Source: Mitsuaria sp. WAJ17
Lineage (GTDB): Bacteria > Pseudomonadota > Gammaproteobacteria > Burkholderiales > Burkholderiaceae_C
DNA: 53,595 nt
Assembly: GCF_014174515.1 (NCBI RefSeq)
Contig: NZ_JACJUG010000029.1
Location: forward strand, 1 to 53,595
Direction: 5' to 3'
A program made the translations under genes and the position numbers. Shown here one piece after another: positions 9,726 through 18,245 of this stretch. Each line of letters opens with the position of its first letter. Position 1 is the stretch's first letter. A model generated the notes under the pieces. That model did not search any database. It had not been told where the DNA came from and worked only from the letters and a program-made list of their open reading frames with translations.

Positions 9726-11693
9726 ATGAGCAATTCCCCGGAGAAGCTGTACAACCCCAATGAGGCGGCCGCCCAGGCGGCCCACGTCTCGGGCATGGCG
9801 GCCTACGAGGCCCTGTGCAAGGAGGCCGAGACCGACTACGCCGGCTACTGGGCCCGTCTGGCCCGCGAGCTGATCAGCTGGAAGACCCCCTTCAGCAAGA
9901 CCCTGGACGACAGCCAGGCCCCCTTCTTCAAGTGGTTCGAGGACGGCACGCTGAATGTCTCCTACAACTGCCTGGACCGCAACATCGAGCGCGGCCTCGG
10001 TGACAAGACCGCCCTGATCTTCGAGGCCGACGACGGCGCCGTGACCCGCGTCAGCTACAGCGAGCTGCTGGCCCGGGTCTCGCAGCTGGCCAATGTGCTG
10101 AAGGCACGCGGCGTGAAGAAGGGCGACCGCGTGGTCATCTACATGCCCATGTCAGTCGAGGGCGTGGCGGCCATGCAGGCCTGCGCGCGCATTGGCGCCA
10201 CGCACTCGGTGGTGTTTGGCGGCTTCTCGGCCCAGTCCCTGCGCGACCGGGTGCAGGACGCAGGCGCCGTGCTGCTGATCACCGCGGACGAGCAGGTCCG
10301 CGGCGGCAAGCACCTGCCCCTGAAGTCCATCGTCGATGAGGCGCTGGCCGACAACGCCTGCCCCACGCTCAAGGACGTGATCGTCTACAAGCGCACCGGC
10401 GGCACCATTGGCTGGACGGCCGGGCGCGATCTGTGGCTGCATGAGGTGCTGGCCGGCCAGTCCACGCAGTGCGAGCCCGAGTGGGTAGGGGCCGAGCACC
10501 CACTGTTCCTGCTCTACACCTCCGGCTCCACCGGCAAGCCCAAGGGCGTGCAGCACAGCAGCGGCGGCTATCTGCTGCATGCCGCGCTGACCACCAAGTG
10601 GACCTTCGACCTCAAGCCGGACGACATCTTCTGGTGCACGGCCGACATCGGCTGGGTCACCGGCCACACCTACATCACCTACGGCCCGCTGGCCCTGGGC
10701 GGCACCGAGATCGTCTTCGAGGGCGTGCCCACCTTCCCGGACGCCGGCCGCTTCTGGCAGATGATCCAGAAGCACAAGGTCAGCATCTTCTACACGGCAC
10801 CCACGGCCATCCGCTCGCTGATCAAGGCCGCCGAGACCAACCAAGCGGTGCACCCGAAGCAGTACGACCTCAGCAGCCTGCGCATCCTGGGCTCGGTGGG
10901 CGAGCCCATCAACCCGGCCGCCTGGGAGTGGTACCACCTGCATGTGGGCGGCGGCCGCTGCCCCATCGTGGACACCTTCTGGCAGACCGAGACCGGCGGC
11001 CACATGATCACGCCGCTGCCGGGCGTCACGCCCCTGGTGCCGGGCTCCTGCACCTTGCCTTTCCCGGGCATCCAGGCCGCCATCGTGGATGAGTTGGGCA
11101 ATGACGTGCCCAACGGGCAGGGCGGCATCCTGGTGGTCAAGAAGCCCTGGCCCTCGATGATCCGCACCATCTGGGGCGATCCGGACCGCTTCGTGAAGAG
11201 CTACTACCCGTCCGAGCTCAAGGGCTACTACCTGGCGGGCGATGGCGCCATCCGCGATGCCAAGACCGGCTACTTCACCATCACCGGTCGCATCGACGAT
11301 GTGCTGAACGTGTCGGGCCACCGCATGGGCACGATGGAGATCGAGTCGGCCCTGGTCAGCTGCACCGAGCTGGTGGCCGAGGCGGCGGTCGTGGGCCGCC
11401 CCGACGAGACCACGGGTGAGGCGATTTGCGCCTTCGTGGTGCTGAAGCGCCCGCGCCCCACCGGCGAGGAAGCCAAGAAGATCGCCAACGAGCTGCGCAA
11501 CTGGGTGGCCAAGGAGATCGGCCCCATCGCCAAGCCCAAGGACATCCGCTTCGGCGACAACCTGCCCAAGACCCGCTCCGGCAAGATCATGCGCCGCCTG
11601 CTGCGCTCCGTCGCCAAGGGCGAGGCCGTCACCCAGGACACCAGCACGCTGGAGAACCCGGCCATCCTGGAGCAGCTGGCGCAGACCAACTGA
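9726..11693 (+). CDS. acsA: Acetate--CoA ligase (acetyl-CoA synthetase)
   Basis: The enzyme activates acetate to acetyl-CoA through an acetyl-AMP intermediate. It is a cytosolic ANL-superfamily enzyme of 655 aa. Visible motifs are the P-loop-like LLYTSGSTGKPKGVQHSSGG, CTADIGWVTGHTYITYGPL, TFWQTETGGHMITPLPG and the core GDGAIRDAKTGYFTITGRIDDVLNVSGHRMGTMEIES. The C-terminal acetylation site PKTRSGKIMRRLLR has the Lys that is the usual target of Pat acetyltransferases. The ATG at 9726 follows AAGGAGACC. The gene is preceded by a palindromic element and followed by its own terminator. Confidence 0.96.
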   Translation: MSNSPEKLYNPNEAAAQAAHVSGMAAYEALCKEAETDYAGYWARLARELISWKTPFSKTLDDSQAPFFKWFEDGTLNVSYNCLDRNIERGLGDKTALIFEADDGAVTRVSYSELLARVSQLANVLKARGVKKGDRVVIYMPMSVEGVAAMQACARIGATHSVVFGGFSAQSLRDRVQDAGAVLLITADEQVRGGKHLPLKSIVDEALADNACPTLKDVIVYKRTGGTIGWTAGRDLWLHEVLAGQSTQCEPEWVGAEHPLFLLYTSGSTGKPKGVQHSSGGYLLHAALTTKWTFDLKPDDIFWCTADIGWVTGHTYITYGPLALGGTEIVFEGVPTFPDAGRFWQMIQKHKVSIFYTAPTAIRSLIKAAETNQAVHPKQYDLSSLRILGSVGEPINPAAWEWYHLHVGGGRCPIVDTFWQTETGGHMITPLPGVTPLVPGSCTLPFPGIQAAIVDELGNDVPNGQGGILVVKKPWPSMIRTIWGDPDRFVKSYYPSELKGYYLAGDGAIRDAKTGYFTITGRIDDVLNVSGHRMGTMEIESALVSCTELVAEAAVVGRPDETTGEAICAFVVLKRPRPTGEEAKKIANELRNWVAKEIGPIAKPKDIRFGDNLPKTRSGKIMRRLLRSVAKGEAVTQDTSTLENPAILEQLAQTN

Positions 11694-11713
11694 GCCCGGC
11701 TGCCGTTCTGCGG

Positions 11714-11737
11714 GGCCCGCGTCATGCGGGCCTTTTT
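11714..11737 (+). terminator. Intrinsic terminator of acsA
   Basis: Stem GGCCCGC/GCGGGCC with loop GTCAT is followed by TTTTT. It starts 21 bp past the acsA stop. Confidence 0.92.
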
Positions 11738-11823
11738 GCTGGGGCAGACGGCGGATAGTGCCGCCAGCCCGCTGCCACCATCGTGGTCGGGCGAGGCACC
11801 GAGCACGGCGTCGATGCGCCAGG

Positions 11824-12185
11824 CGCCTGCCGCAACGATGAAAGAAGGGCCCACTGCACAGCAACTGGGCACCGCGGCCCAGCACCCAGCAGCCAAGCGC
11901 TCATCCGCTGCAAAAAGAGAAAAGGCCTGCGGCAAAGCAGCCGGGCACTGCGGCCCCGCATCCCAGCTGCCATACGCTCATCCGCTGCAAAAAGAGAAAA
12001 GGCCTGCTGCACAGCAGCCGGGCACCGAGGCCCTGCACCCCAACTGCCATACGCTCATCCGCTGCAAAGAAAGAAAAGGCCCGCTGCAAAGCAGCCGGGC
12101 ACTGCGGCCCCGCATCCCAGCTGCCATACGCTCATCCGCTGCCAAAAAAGAAAAGGCCCGCTGCAAAGCAGCCGGGCCTTTTCGC
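11824..12185. repeat. 77-bp tandem repeat array made of terminator-like units
   Basis: Units start at 11898, 11975, 12052 and 12129 with the shared sequence CGCTCATCCGCTGC, exactly 77 bp apart. A decayed copy precedes them (about 11824-11897), and the last copy is cut after 57 bp. Each unit holds a G/C hairpin around GCTGC-ACA/AAA-GCAGC next to an A-rich tract. Read on the minus strand, this is hairpin then CCTTTTCTTTC, that is, an intrinsic terminator. The array fills most of the convergent gap between acsA and the cytochrome gene, 11694-12269. Since 77 is not a multiple of three, the apparent reading frames across it are not coding. Confidence 0.9.
12151..12182 (-). terminator. Best-formed terminator copy, downstream of cytochrome c gene
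   Basis: The arms AAAAGGCCCGCTGC and GCAGCCGGGCCTTTT pair around AAA with one bulged base. This is the terminator unit closest to the cytochrome gene and the only copy with T-runs on both sides. Confidence 0.8.
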
Positions 12186-12269
12186 ACCGCACGCGGCTCG
12201 CTGATCCGGCTCCGCCGGTCAGCCGAGCCGGCCCCCCTGGGGGGGCGCGCGAAGCGCGTAGGGGGGGGA
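12186..12269. repeat. GC-rich palindromic intergenic element
   Basis: This short stretch contains CCGGCTCCGCCGG, CCCCCCTGGGGGG and GCGCGCGAAGCGCG palindromes in series, immediately after the cytochrome stop codon. Similar C-run/G-run palindromic elements are common between genes in Burkholderiales. That comparison is from memory, not from an alignment. Confidence 0.45.
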
Positions 12270-12575
12270 TCACTTCACAGAGAGCACCCACTTGGCCAAG
12301 GTCTCTGCCTCGGCGGGGGTCACGGCATTGGCAGGCATGGGCACGGGGCCCCACACGCCGGATCCGCCCTTGATGATCTTCTCGGACAGCTTCTTCACGG
12401 CGTCTTTGTCCTTGGCGTACTTGGCGGCCACTTCCTTGTAAGCAGGCCCCACGACCTTCTTGTCCATGGAGTGGCAGGTCATGCAGTTCTTCTTCTGCGC
12501 CAGCTCCTGGTTGGCAAAGGCGGGAGCAGCGAAGACGGCGGCCAGGGCAGCGACGGCGATCAGCTTGGACTTCAT
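12270..12575 (-). CDS. Periplasmic class I c-type cytochrome (c-551/c8 type)
   Basis: This is a small soluble electron carrier of 101 aa. The signal peptide MKSKLIAVAALAAVFAAPAFA is followed by a mature domain of about 80 aa. The haem c attachment site is CMTCH with the distal Met ligand in GPVPMPANAV, as in cytochrome c-551. The mature start NQELAQKKNCMTCHSMDKKVVGPAYKEVAAKY is typical of the family. It would shuttle electrons between the bc1 complex and terminal oxidases or reductases. It is monocistronic, with the terminator array downstream. Confidence 0.94.
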   Translation of the reverse strand: MKSKLIAVAALAAVFAAPAFANQELAQKKNCMTCHSMDKKVVGPAYKEVAAKYAKDKDAVKKLSEKIIKGGSGVWGPVPMPANAVTPAEAETLAKWVLSVK

Positions 12576-12749
12576 GGATTCCTCTCGAAACTAGCGTCAG
12601 GGATTGGGGGCATGGCCCGGCGCTCAAACTGCTCTACAGTGGGAGCCGGAACCGGCGCAAGTCATTCTACGAGGCGCCGTCCCACGCAGCAGGTGTGTAC
12701 TTCTTGTGTGGGGTCAAAGACAAAGAACCAGAAAGAAAGGAATCCGACC

Positions 12750-12995
12750 ATGTGGTTTGTGGGTCTGGGTGTGCTGCTGATCCTGATGAAGATCGGCGAT
12801 GTCGGCTTCGTGGCTGGCTGGAGCTGGATTGCCGTGCTGAGCCCCTTCGCGCTGGCGGTGGTCTGGTGGGTCTGGGCGGATGGCAGCGGCTACACGCAGC
12901 GCAAGGCCATGGAGCAGCTGGAAGCGCGCCAGGCCAAGCGCCGCCAGCGCGCGCTGGAAGCCCTGGGCCGCGACAAACCCGGCCAGCGGCGCTGA
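12750..12995 (+). CDS. TIGR04438-type small Trp-rich membrane protein
   Basis: This is an 81-residue protein starting MWFVGLGVLLILMKIGDVGFVAGWSW. It has two hydrophobic segments (about residues 2-18 and 22-46) rich in Trp, including VVWWVWAD, then a highly basic tail, RKAMEQLEARQAKRRQRALEALG. Length, Trp pattern and tail fit the small Trp-rich TIGR04438 family, which is known mainly from Burkholderiales and has no known function. An AGAAAGGA Shine-Dalgarno sequence lies 9 bp upstream. Confidence 0.85.
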   Translation: MWFVGLGVLLILMKIGDVGFVAGWSWIAVLSPFALAVVWWVWADGSGYTQRKAMEQLEARQAKRRQRALEALGRDKPGQRR

Positions 12996-13135
12996 GTTCG
13001 ACTCGAGCGCCGCTCGCGGCCCGCAGTTGGGCACCTGCGGATGCCCCCAGGCATTGGCAGTCAGCAGCGGGGCGTTGAGCCGCCCGGCGGCAGGCCCCCG
13101 CGCCCCGTCAGCGGTAATGCAAAGATGAAGAAAAA

Positions 13136-13164
13136 GGCCCTGACGGCAGCGCGCCGTCAGGGCC
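13136..13164 (-). terminator. Intrinsic terminator of ilvD
   Basis: The perfect 12-bp stem GGCCCTGACGGC/GCCGTCAGGGCC is followed on the minus strand by TTTTT. It lies 26 bp past the ilvD stop. A short T-tract on the other side could also serve the plus strand. Confidence 0.92.
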
Positions 13165-13189
13165 TTTGTGCTGGTGGCCGGGGCCTGGA

Positions 13190-14869
13190 TCAGTCGAATT
13201 TGTCCAGCACGGCACCGGCGCTGGCGCTGGATGCGTTGCGGGCGAACTTGGCCAGCACGCCACGGGTGTAGCGCGGCGCGGGCTGGGTCCAGCCGGCGCG
13301 GCGGCGGGCCAGCTCCTCGTCGCTCACGTGCAGCTGCAGCAGCAGCTGGTGGGCGTCGATGGTGATGCTGTCGCCTTCCTGTACGAGGGCGATGGCGCCG
13401 CCTTCATAGGCCTCGGGCGCCACATGGCCGACCACCATGCCCCAGGTGCCGCCGGAGAAGCGGCCATCGGTGATCAGGCCCACGCTCTCGCCCAGGCCCT
13501 GGCCGATCAGGGCGCCGGTGGGCGCCAGCATCTCGGGCATGCCGGGGCCGCCCTTGGGGCCCAGGTAGCGCAGCACCATCACGTCGCCGGCCTTGATCTG
13601 CCCGGCCATGATGGAGGCCAGGGCGGACTGCTCGTCGTCGAAGACGCGAGCCGGGCCGGTAATGACGGGGTTCTTCAGGCCGGTGATCTTGGCCACGGCG
13701 CCCTCGGGCGAAAGATTGCCCTTGAGGATGGCCAGGTGGCCTTCGGCATAGAGTGGCTGGCTGACCGGGCGGATCACGTCCTGATCCGGCGAGAGGTCCG
13801 GCACATCGGACAGGTTCTCGGCGACGGTCTTGCCGGTGATGGTCATCGCATCGCCGTGGATCATGCCGTGCTTGAGCAGCTCCTTCATCACGGCAGGGAT
13901 GCCGCCGGCGCGGTGCAGGTCGATGGCCAGGTACTGGCCGCTGGGTTTGAGGTTGCACAGCACCGGCACCTTCTTGCGCATGCGCTCGAAGTCGTCGATG
14001 GTCCAGTCCACCTCGGCGGCGTGGGCGATGGCCAGGTAATGCAGCACGGCATTCGTGGAGCCGCCGGTGGCGAGAATCACGGCCACGGCGTTCTCGATGG
14101 CCTTCTTCGTGACGATGTCGCGCGGCTTCAGGTCCTTCTTGACGGCCTCCACCATGATGGCCGCGGCCTTCTTGACGTTCTCCACGACCTCGTCCTCGAC
14201 ATTGGCCATGGTGGAGGAGTAGGGCAGGCTCATGCCCAGCGCTTCGAAAGAGGAGCTCATGGTGTTGGCCGTGTACATGCCGCCGCAGGAGCCGCTGCCT
14301 GGGATGGCGCGCTTTTCGATCTCGCAGAAGTCGCGCTCGTCCATCTTGCCGGCGGAGAACTGGCCCACGGCCTCGAAGACGCTGACGATGTTGAGGTCCT
14401 GGCCCTTGTACTTGCCGGGCAGGATGGTGCCGCCGTAGATGTACAGCGAGGGCACATTGGCGCGCAGCATGCCCATCATGCCGCCGGGCATGTTCTTGTC
14501 GCAGCCGCCGATGACGATGACGCCGTCCATCCACTGGCCGCCCACGCAGGTCTCCACGCAGTCGGAGATGACCTCGCGCGAGACCAGGCTGTACTTCATG
14601 CCCTCCGTGCCCATGGCCATGCCGTCGCTGATGGTGGGGGTGCCGAAGATCTGCGGATTGGCGCCCGCGGCCTTCAGGCCCTCGACGGCGGCGTCCGCCA
14701 GGCGCTGCAGGCCGCTGTTGCAGGGGGTGATGGTGGAATGGCCGTTGGCCACGCCGATCATGGGCTTGCCGAAGTCCTCCTCCTTGTAGCCCAGACCGTA
14801 GTACATGGAACGGTTGGGCGCGCGGGCCACGCCTTCGGTGATGTTCTTGGAGCGGCGGTTGTAGCTCAT
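13190..14869 (-). CDS. ilvD: Dihydroxy-acid dehydratase
   Basis: The enzyme dehydrates 2,3-dihydroxy-isovalerate and 2,3-dihydroxy-3-methylvalerate in valine, leucine and isoleucine biosynthesis. It is a cytosolic Fe-S enzyme of 559 aa. Visible family motifs are TPCNSGLQRLADAAVEG, VIVIGGCDKNMPGGMMGM, IPGSGSCGGMYTANTMSSSFEALG and ITDGRFSGGTWGMVVGHVAPEA. The three cysteines in the first three motifs are the likely cluster ligands. The start MSYNRRSKNITEGVARAPNR is the normal family N-terminus. It diverges from a LysR-type regulator across a 117-bp gap. Confidence 0.97.
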   Translation of the reverse strand: MSYNRRSKNITEGVARAPNRSMYYGLGYKEEDFGKPMIGVANGHSTITPCNSGLQRLADAAVEGLKAAGANPQIFGTPTISDGMAMGTEGMKYSLVSREVISDCVETCVGGQWMDGVIVIGGCDKNMPGGMMGMLRANVPSLYIYGGTILPGKYKGQDLNIVSVFEAVGQFSAGKMDERDFCEIEKRAIPGSGSCGGMYTANTMSSSFEALGMSLPYSSTMANVEDEVVENVKKAAAIMVEAVKKDLKPRDIVTKKAIENAVAVILATGGSTNAVLHYLAIAHAAEVDWTIDDFERMRKKVPVLCNLKPSGQYLAIDLHRAGGIPAVMKELLKHGMIHGDAMTITGKTVAENLSDVPDLSPDQDVIRPVSQPLYAEGHLAILKGNLSPEGAVAKITGLKNPVITGPARVFDDEQSALASIMAGQIKAGDVMVLRYLGPKGGPGMPEMLAPTGALIGQGLGESVGLITDGRFSGGTWGMVVGHVAPEAYEGGAIALVQEGDSITIDAHQLLLQLHVSDEELARRRAGWTQPAPRYTRGVLAKFARNASSASAGAVLDKFD

Positions 14870-14986
14870 GGGGGTCTCCGGTGTGGGGAAGGCCGCAGAG
14901 GCGGCCGGTGCTGGCGCCAGTATCGGTATGGGGTGATATCGTGTCCAATATATATCTAGCCATCAAATGATTTGCAGGATGTATCA

Positions 14987-15880
14987 ATGATCGACCTTCG
15001 CACCTGGCGCCAGTTCAGCGTTCTGGCCCGCGAACTGCACTTCGGGCGCGCCGCCCAGCGCTTGCACATGACGCAGCCGCCCCTGAGCCTGGCCATGCAG
15101 AAGCTGGAGCAGGCCCTGGGCGTGACCTTGTTCGAGCGCAGCCGCCGAAGCGTGCGGCTCAGCGCGGCCGGCGCGGCCCTGCTGCCCCTGGCCGAGGCCC
15201 TCCTGGCCCAGGCGGAGGCGCTGCCGGCGGTGGCGCGCTCGGCTGCGGCCGGCATCAGCGGGCGGCTACGCCTGGGCTTTGTCTCGACGGTGGGCTATGG
15301 CGAGATGCCCCAGTGGCTGCGCCAGTTCCGCGAGCGCTTCCCCGAGGTCGCCCTGCAGCTGCGCGAGGCCACGCTGGACGTGCAGCTGGAGGCCTTCGAG
15401 CGCGAGGAGCTGGACGCCGGCTTCGTGATCCACGCTCCGGGCGCTGCGCCGGCGGGCTTCGAGACCCTGCGCCTGTCCGAAGAGCCCATGGTGCTGGCCC
15501 ATGCCGAAGGGGTGGCCGCGGCCTCGTCCAAGGCCCTGCTGGACGCGCCGCTGATCATCTTCCCTCGCGAGATCGCCCCCTCCCTGCACGATGCCGTGCT
15601 GGCCTTCTACGCGGCGCAGGGGCGGCGGGTGGACATCGCCCAGGAGGCCATCCAGATGCAGACCATCGTCAACCTGGTGTCCTCGGGCATGGGGGTGGCC
15701 TGGGTGCCGCGTTCGGTGATGGCCCTGCAGCGCGCGGGCGTGAGCTATCGGGCACTGCGCATGCCGGGGCTGCCACGCTGCGAGACACGCCTGATCTGGC
15801 GCGCGCCCGCGGCGCCGGTGGTGGGCGGCTTCGTGGCCCATGTGCGGCAGGCTCTGCGGGCAAGTCCTGAGACGAAATAG
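14987..15880 (+). CDS. LysR-type transcriptional regulator
   Basis: This is a 297-aa LTTR. The winged-helix domain is at residues 1-60 (MIDLRTWRQFSVLARELHFGRAAQRLHMTQPPLSLAMQKLEQ), followed by the linker helix and a periplasmic-binding-like effector domain from about residue 90. The ATG at 14987 is used; a TTG 15 bp upstream is less likely. It is divergent from ilvD, and the gap is unusually AT-rich. The gap contains GATAT and ATATC arms at 14935 and 14952, a possible LTTR site. Regulation of ilvD or its own gene is the natural inference from this layout. The inducer is unknown. Confidence 0.93.
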   Translation: MIDLRTWRQFSVLARELHFGRAAQRLHMTQPPLSLAMQKLEQALGVTLFERSRRSVRLSAAGAALLPLAEALLAQAEALPAVARSAAAGISGRLRLGFVSTVGYGEMPQWLRQFRERFPEVALQLREATLDVQLEAFEREELDAGFVIHAPGAAPAGFETLRLSEEPMVLAHAEGVAAASSKALLDAPLIIFPREIAPSLHDAVLAFYAAQGRRVDIAQEAIQMQTIVNLVSSGMGVAWVPRSVMALQRAGVSYRALRMPGLPRCETRLIWRAPAAPVVGGFVAHVRQALRASPETK

Positions 15881-16030
15881 CCGGAAGTCATGCCGGGTGC
15901 GGCAGCAGAATGCCCGTCCGTGCGAGCAGCGACCGTACGACACCTTCGGGCCGCCTTGGGCATGCCCCCGGCGTCAACGCACAGGCCCGGCCGCCGTTGA
16001 ACGCCGACAACCCACGAGAGGAGATGCTCC

Positions 16031-17029
16031 ATGCCCCGCAACGCCCTGCTCCCCCTGGTCCTGCTGGCCGCCCTGCTGAGTGCAGGCCTGGCCCAGGCCG
16101 CGGTCTTCAAGGATCCTGCCCTGCAGCAGGCCCTGGATGCCGACCATGACGAGGAACTGCAAGCCTTGGCCCGTGCGCGCCTCAAGGCGGATGCCAACGA
16201 TGCCCAGGGCCTCGCGGCCACGGCCCTGCTGGGCATGCAGGACGCCGACAACGCGCGCCTCGAAGCCCATGCCAAGGCCCTGCAGCAGTGCGTGGAGCGG
16301 CAGCCTCGCGAGTTCGTCTGCCATTTCGTCTTGGGTCAGGTGCTGGGCACCCAGGCCATGTCGGGCGGCATGATGAAGGCCATGACCCTCACTGGGCGCA
16401 TCAAGGACTCCTTCCAAAAGGCGCTGGAGCTGGAGCCGCAGTCCTTCGAGGCCCGCGAGGCGCTGCAGCAGTTCTACCTGATGGCCCCGGGCATTGCAGG
16501 CGGCTCGACCAGCAAGGCCCGAGCCCTGGTCGATGAGATCCGGGACAGCCAGCCGATCCAGGCCCACCTGCTGCGCGCCCGGTTGCTGGTCGCCGACGGC
16601 GACACCGCCGGCGCCGAGCGCGAGCTCAAGGCCTACAAGCCCGGCAAGGAGGTCGCTCCCAACAAGGCCTGGGTGCAGGGCTGGGCAAGCCTGGGCCTGA
16701 GCTATCTGCAGGACAAGCAACTGCCCAAGGCCCGCGCCTGGTTCGAGCAGCTGATCAAGGAGCAGCCCCAGGCGGCGCTGGGTCCCTTCGGCCTGGCCCG
16801 TGTGGCCGCGGCGGAGCAGCGCTGGGAGGAGTCGGCACGCGCCTTCGAGCAGGCCCGCACGCTGGATGGCGCAAGGGACCTGCCCATCGACTACCGACTG
16901 GGCCTGATGCTGCAGGCCAAGGGGGACAAGGCGCAGGCCAAGGCGGCTCTTGAGCGCTACCTGGCCGGCCGGACGCCCAGCAAGCGCCTGGCCGAGGACG
17001 CCCGCAAGCGCCTGGCCGAACTCGGCTGA
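16031..17029 (+). CDS. Secreted TPR-repeat protein (paralogue A)
   Basis: This is a 332-aa protein with a signal peptide (MPRNALLPLVLLAALLSAGLAQA) and an otherwise all-helical tetratricopeptide-like body. TPR-like units are visible around DSFQKALELEPQSFEAREALQQFY, KARAWFEQLIKEQPQAALGPFGLARVA and RWEESARAFEQARTLDGARDLPIDYRLGLM. It most likely acts in the periplasm as a protein-protein scaffold, and no enzymatic motif is seen. GAGAGGAGATGCTCC gives a good ribosome site. The next gene encodes a clear paralogue with the same opening pattern (AVFKDPALQQAL versus AVLSDPVLQSFF). I do not recognise a named family. Confidence 0.85.
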   Translation: MPRNALLPLVLLAALLSAGLAQAAVFKDPALQQALDADHDEELQALARARLKADANDAQGLAATALLGMQDADNARLEAHAKALQQCVERQPREFVCHFVLGQVLGTQAMSGGMMKAMTLTGRIKDSFQKALELEPQSFEAREALQQFYLMAPGIAGGSTSKARALVDEIRDSQPIQAHLLRARLLVADGDTAGAERELKAYKPGKEVAPNKAWVQGWASLGLSYLQDKQLPKARAWFEQLIKEQPQAALGPFGLARVAAAEQRWEESARAFEQARTLDGARDLPIDYRLGLMLQAKGDKAQAKAALERYLAGRTPSKRLAEDARKRLAELG

Positions 17030-17139
17030 TGGCCTGCTGACGGCCCGCTGAAGAGCCGGCGGCCGGCAGGGAAGCCGCGGCTGGCCTTAGCATGTCGGCC
17101 ATGCTGCCGATGTCGCGTTTTGCCGTTCCAATGCCTGCC

Positions 17140-18156
17140 ATGACCTGGTCCCTGCCGACCCTGCCACGGCTGCTGGCGGCCCTGGCCCTGGCCCTGCCGG
17201 GGGCTGGCCAGGCCGCCGTCCTGTCCGATCCCGTCCTGCAGTCCTTCTTCGCGGCCGGCCAGGCCCTGGAGCTGGAACGAGCCGCGCAGGCCCGCCTCGG
17301 TGCCGATGCCAACGACCTCCAGGGGCAGATGGCCCTGGCCCTGTCTGGCCTGGAGTGGGGCCGCCCGGAGTTGCTGGAGCCCTCGTTGCGGCAGATGCAG
17401 GCCTGCGTCGAACGCCAGCCGGATTTCGCGCCCTGCCAGTTCGTGCTGGGTTCGCTGCTGAGCGTGCAGGCCGTGCGCGGCGGGGCGTTGAAGGCCCTGA
17501 GCCTCAATGCACGCATCCGCCAGCATCTGCAGCGGGCCTTTGAGCTGGACCCTCGCAGCTACGAGATCCGCAGCGCGCTGGCGCAGTACTACCTCGCGGT
17601 GCCCCTGCTGGCGGGGGGCAGCCCCAGCAAGGCCCGCAGTTTGGAGCAGGACTGGCGCAGAGCCAACGCCGAGCAGGCGCGCATGTTGCGCATCTTCATT
17701 GCCCTGGGCGACGAGGACTGGGCCGACGCCGAACGCGAGCTCAAGGCCCTGCGCACGGGCAGCGATCTGCGCCTGGCCTTCGATGCTCGCGTGGCCTATG
17801 GCCAGCTGGGCCGGCATTTCGTCAAGGACCACCAATGGGAGCGCGCCCGCAAGCTCTACGAGCAGCTGATGCGCGACCAGCCCCGTCAGGCCACCGGCGC
17901 CTATCTGATGGCCCGCCTGGCCCAGGATCAGGGCCGCTTCGACGAGGCCATCGACTGGCTGCAGCGCTGCCGCAAGCTGGATGGCGCCGAGCTGCTGCCC
18001 CTGGACCAGCGCCTGGGCAATGCCTACGAGGGCCTGGGCGACAAGGCGCAGGCGCGGGCCGCCTACGAGCGCTACCTGGGCGGCAGCCACCGGCACCAGC
18101 GCAATGAGCAGGAGGTGCGGCGCTCGCTGGCCGCGCTGGAGGGCGGGGCGGGTTGA
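17140..18156 (+). CDS. Secreted TPR-repeat protein (paralogue B)
   Basis: This tandem paralogue of the preceding gene has about 338 aa from the ATG at 17140 (MTWSLPTLPRLLAALALALPGAGQA), which gives a standard signal peptide. In-frame starts from 17092 are possible. Shared blocks are LGADANDLQGQMALALSG (A: LKADANDAQGLAATALLG), CVERQPDFAPCQFVLGSLL (A: CVERQPREFVCHFVLGQVL) and AGGSPSKARSL (A: AGGSTSKARAL). TPR-like helices continue to KAQARAAYERYLGG. Both proteins keep two Cys around the QP motif, possibly a disulfide in the periplasm. Function is unknown; the pair probably arose by local duplication. Confidence 0.82.
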   Translation: MTWSLPTLPRLLAALALALPGAGQAAVLSDPVLQSFFAAGQALELERAAQARLGADANDLQGQMALALSGLEWGRPELLEPSLRQMQACVERQPDFAPCQFVLGSLLSVQAVRGGALKALSLNARIRQHLQRAFELDPRSYEIRSALAQYYLAVPLLAGGSPSKARSLEQDWRRANAEQARMLRIFIALGDEDWADAERELKALRTGSDLRLAFDARVAYGQLGRHFVKDHQWERARKLYEQLMRDQPRQATGAYLMARLAQDQGRFDEAIDWLQRCRKLDGAELLPLDQRLGNAYEGLGDKAQARAAYERYLGGSHRHQRNEQEVRRSLAALEGGAG

Positions 18157-18245
18157 GCCGGGGCAGGGCGGTGCCGAGCCGAGCCGTGGCCAGGCGGGCC
18201 ACTATGATGCGCGCCTGACCAATCAGGACCCTCGAGGACCTTGCC

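Noticed and set aside
11824..12185. CRISPR array or coding repeat protein
   Set aside because: Units are contiguous with no unique spacers, and 77 bp is not a multiple of three, so neither CRISPR nor a repeat protein fits.
13166..14959. Long open frame on the strand opposite ilvD
   Set aside because: It is Gly/His/Ala-rich, typical of the antisense of a GC-rich gene, while ilvD carries all family motifs.
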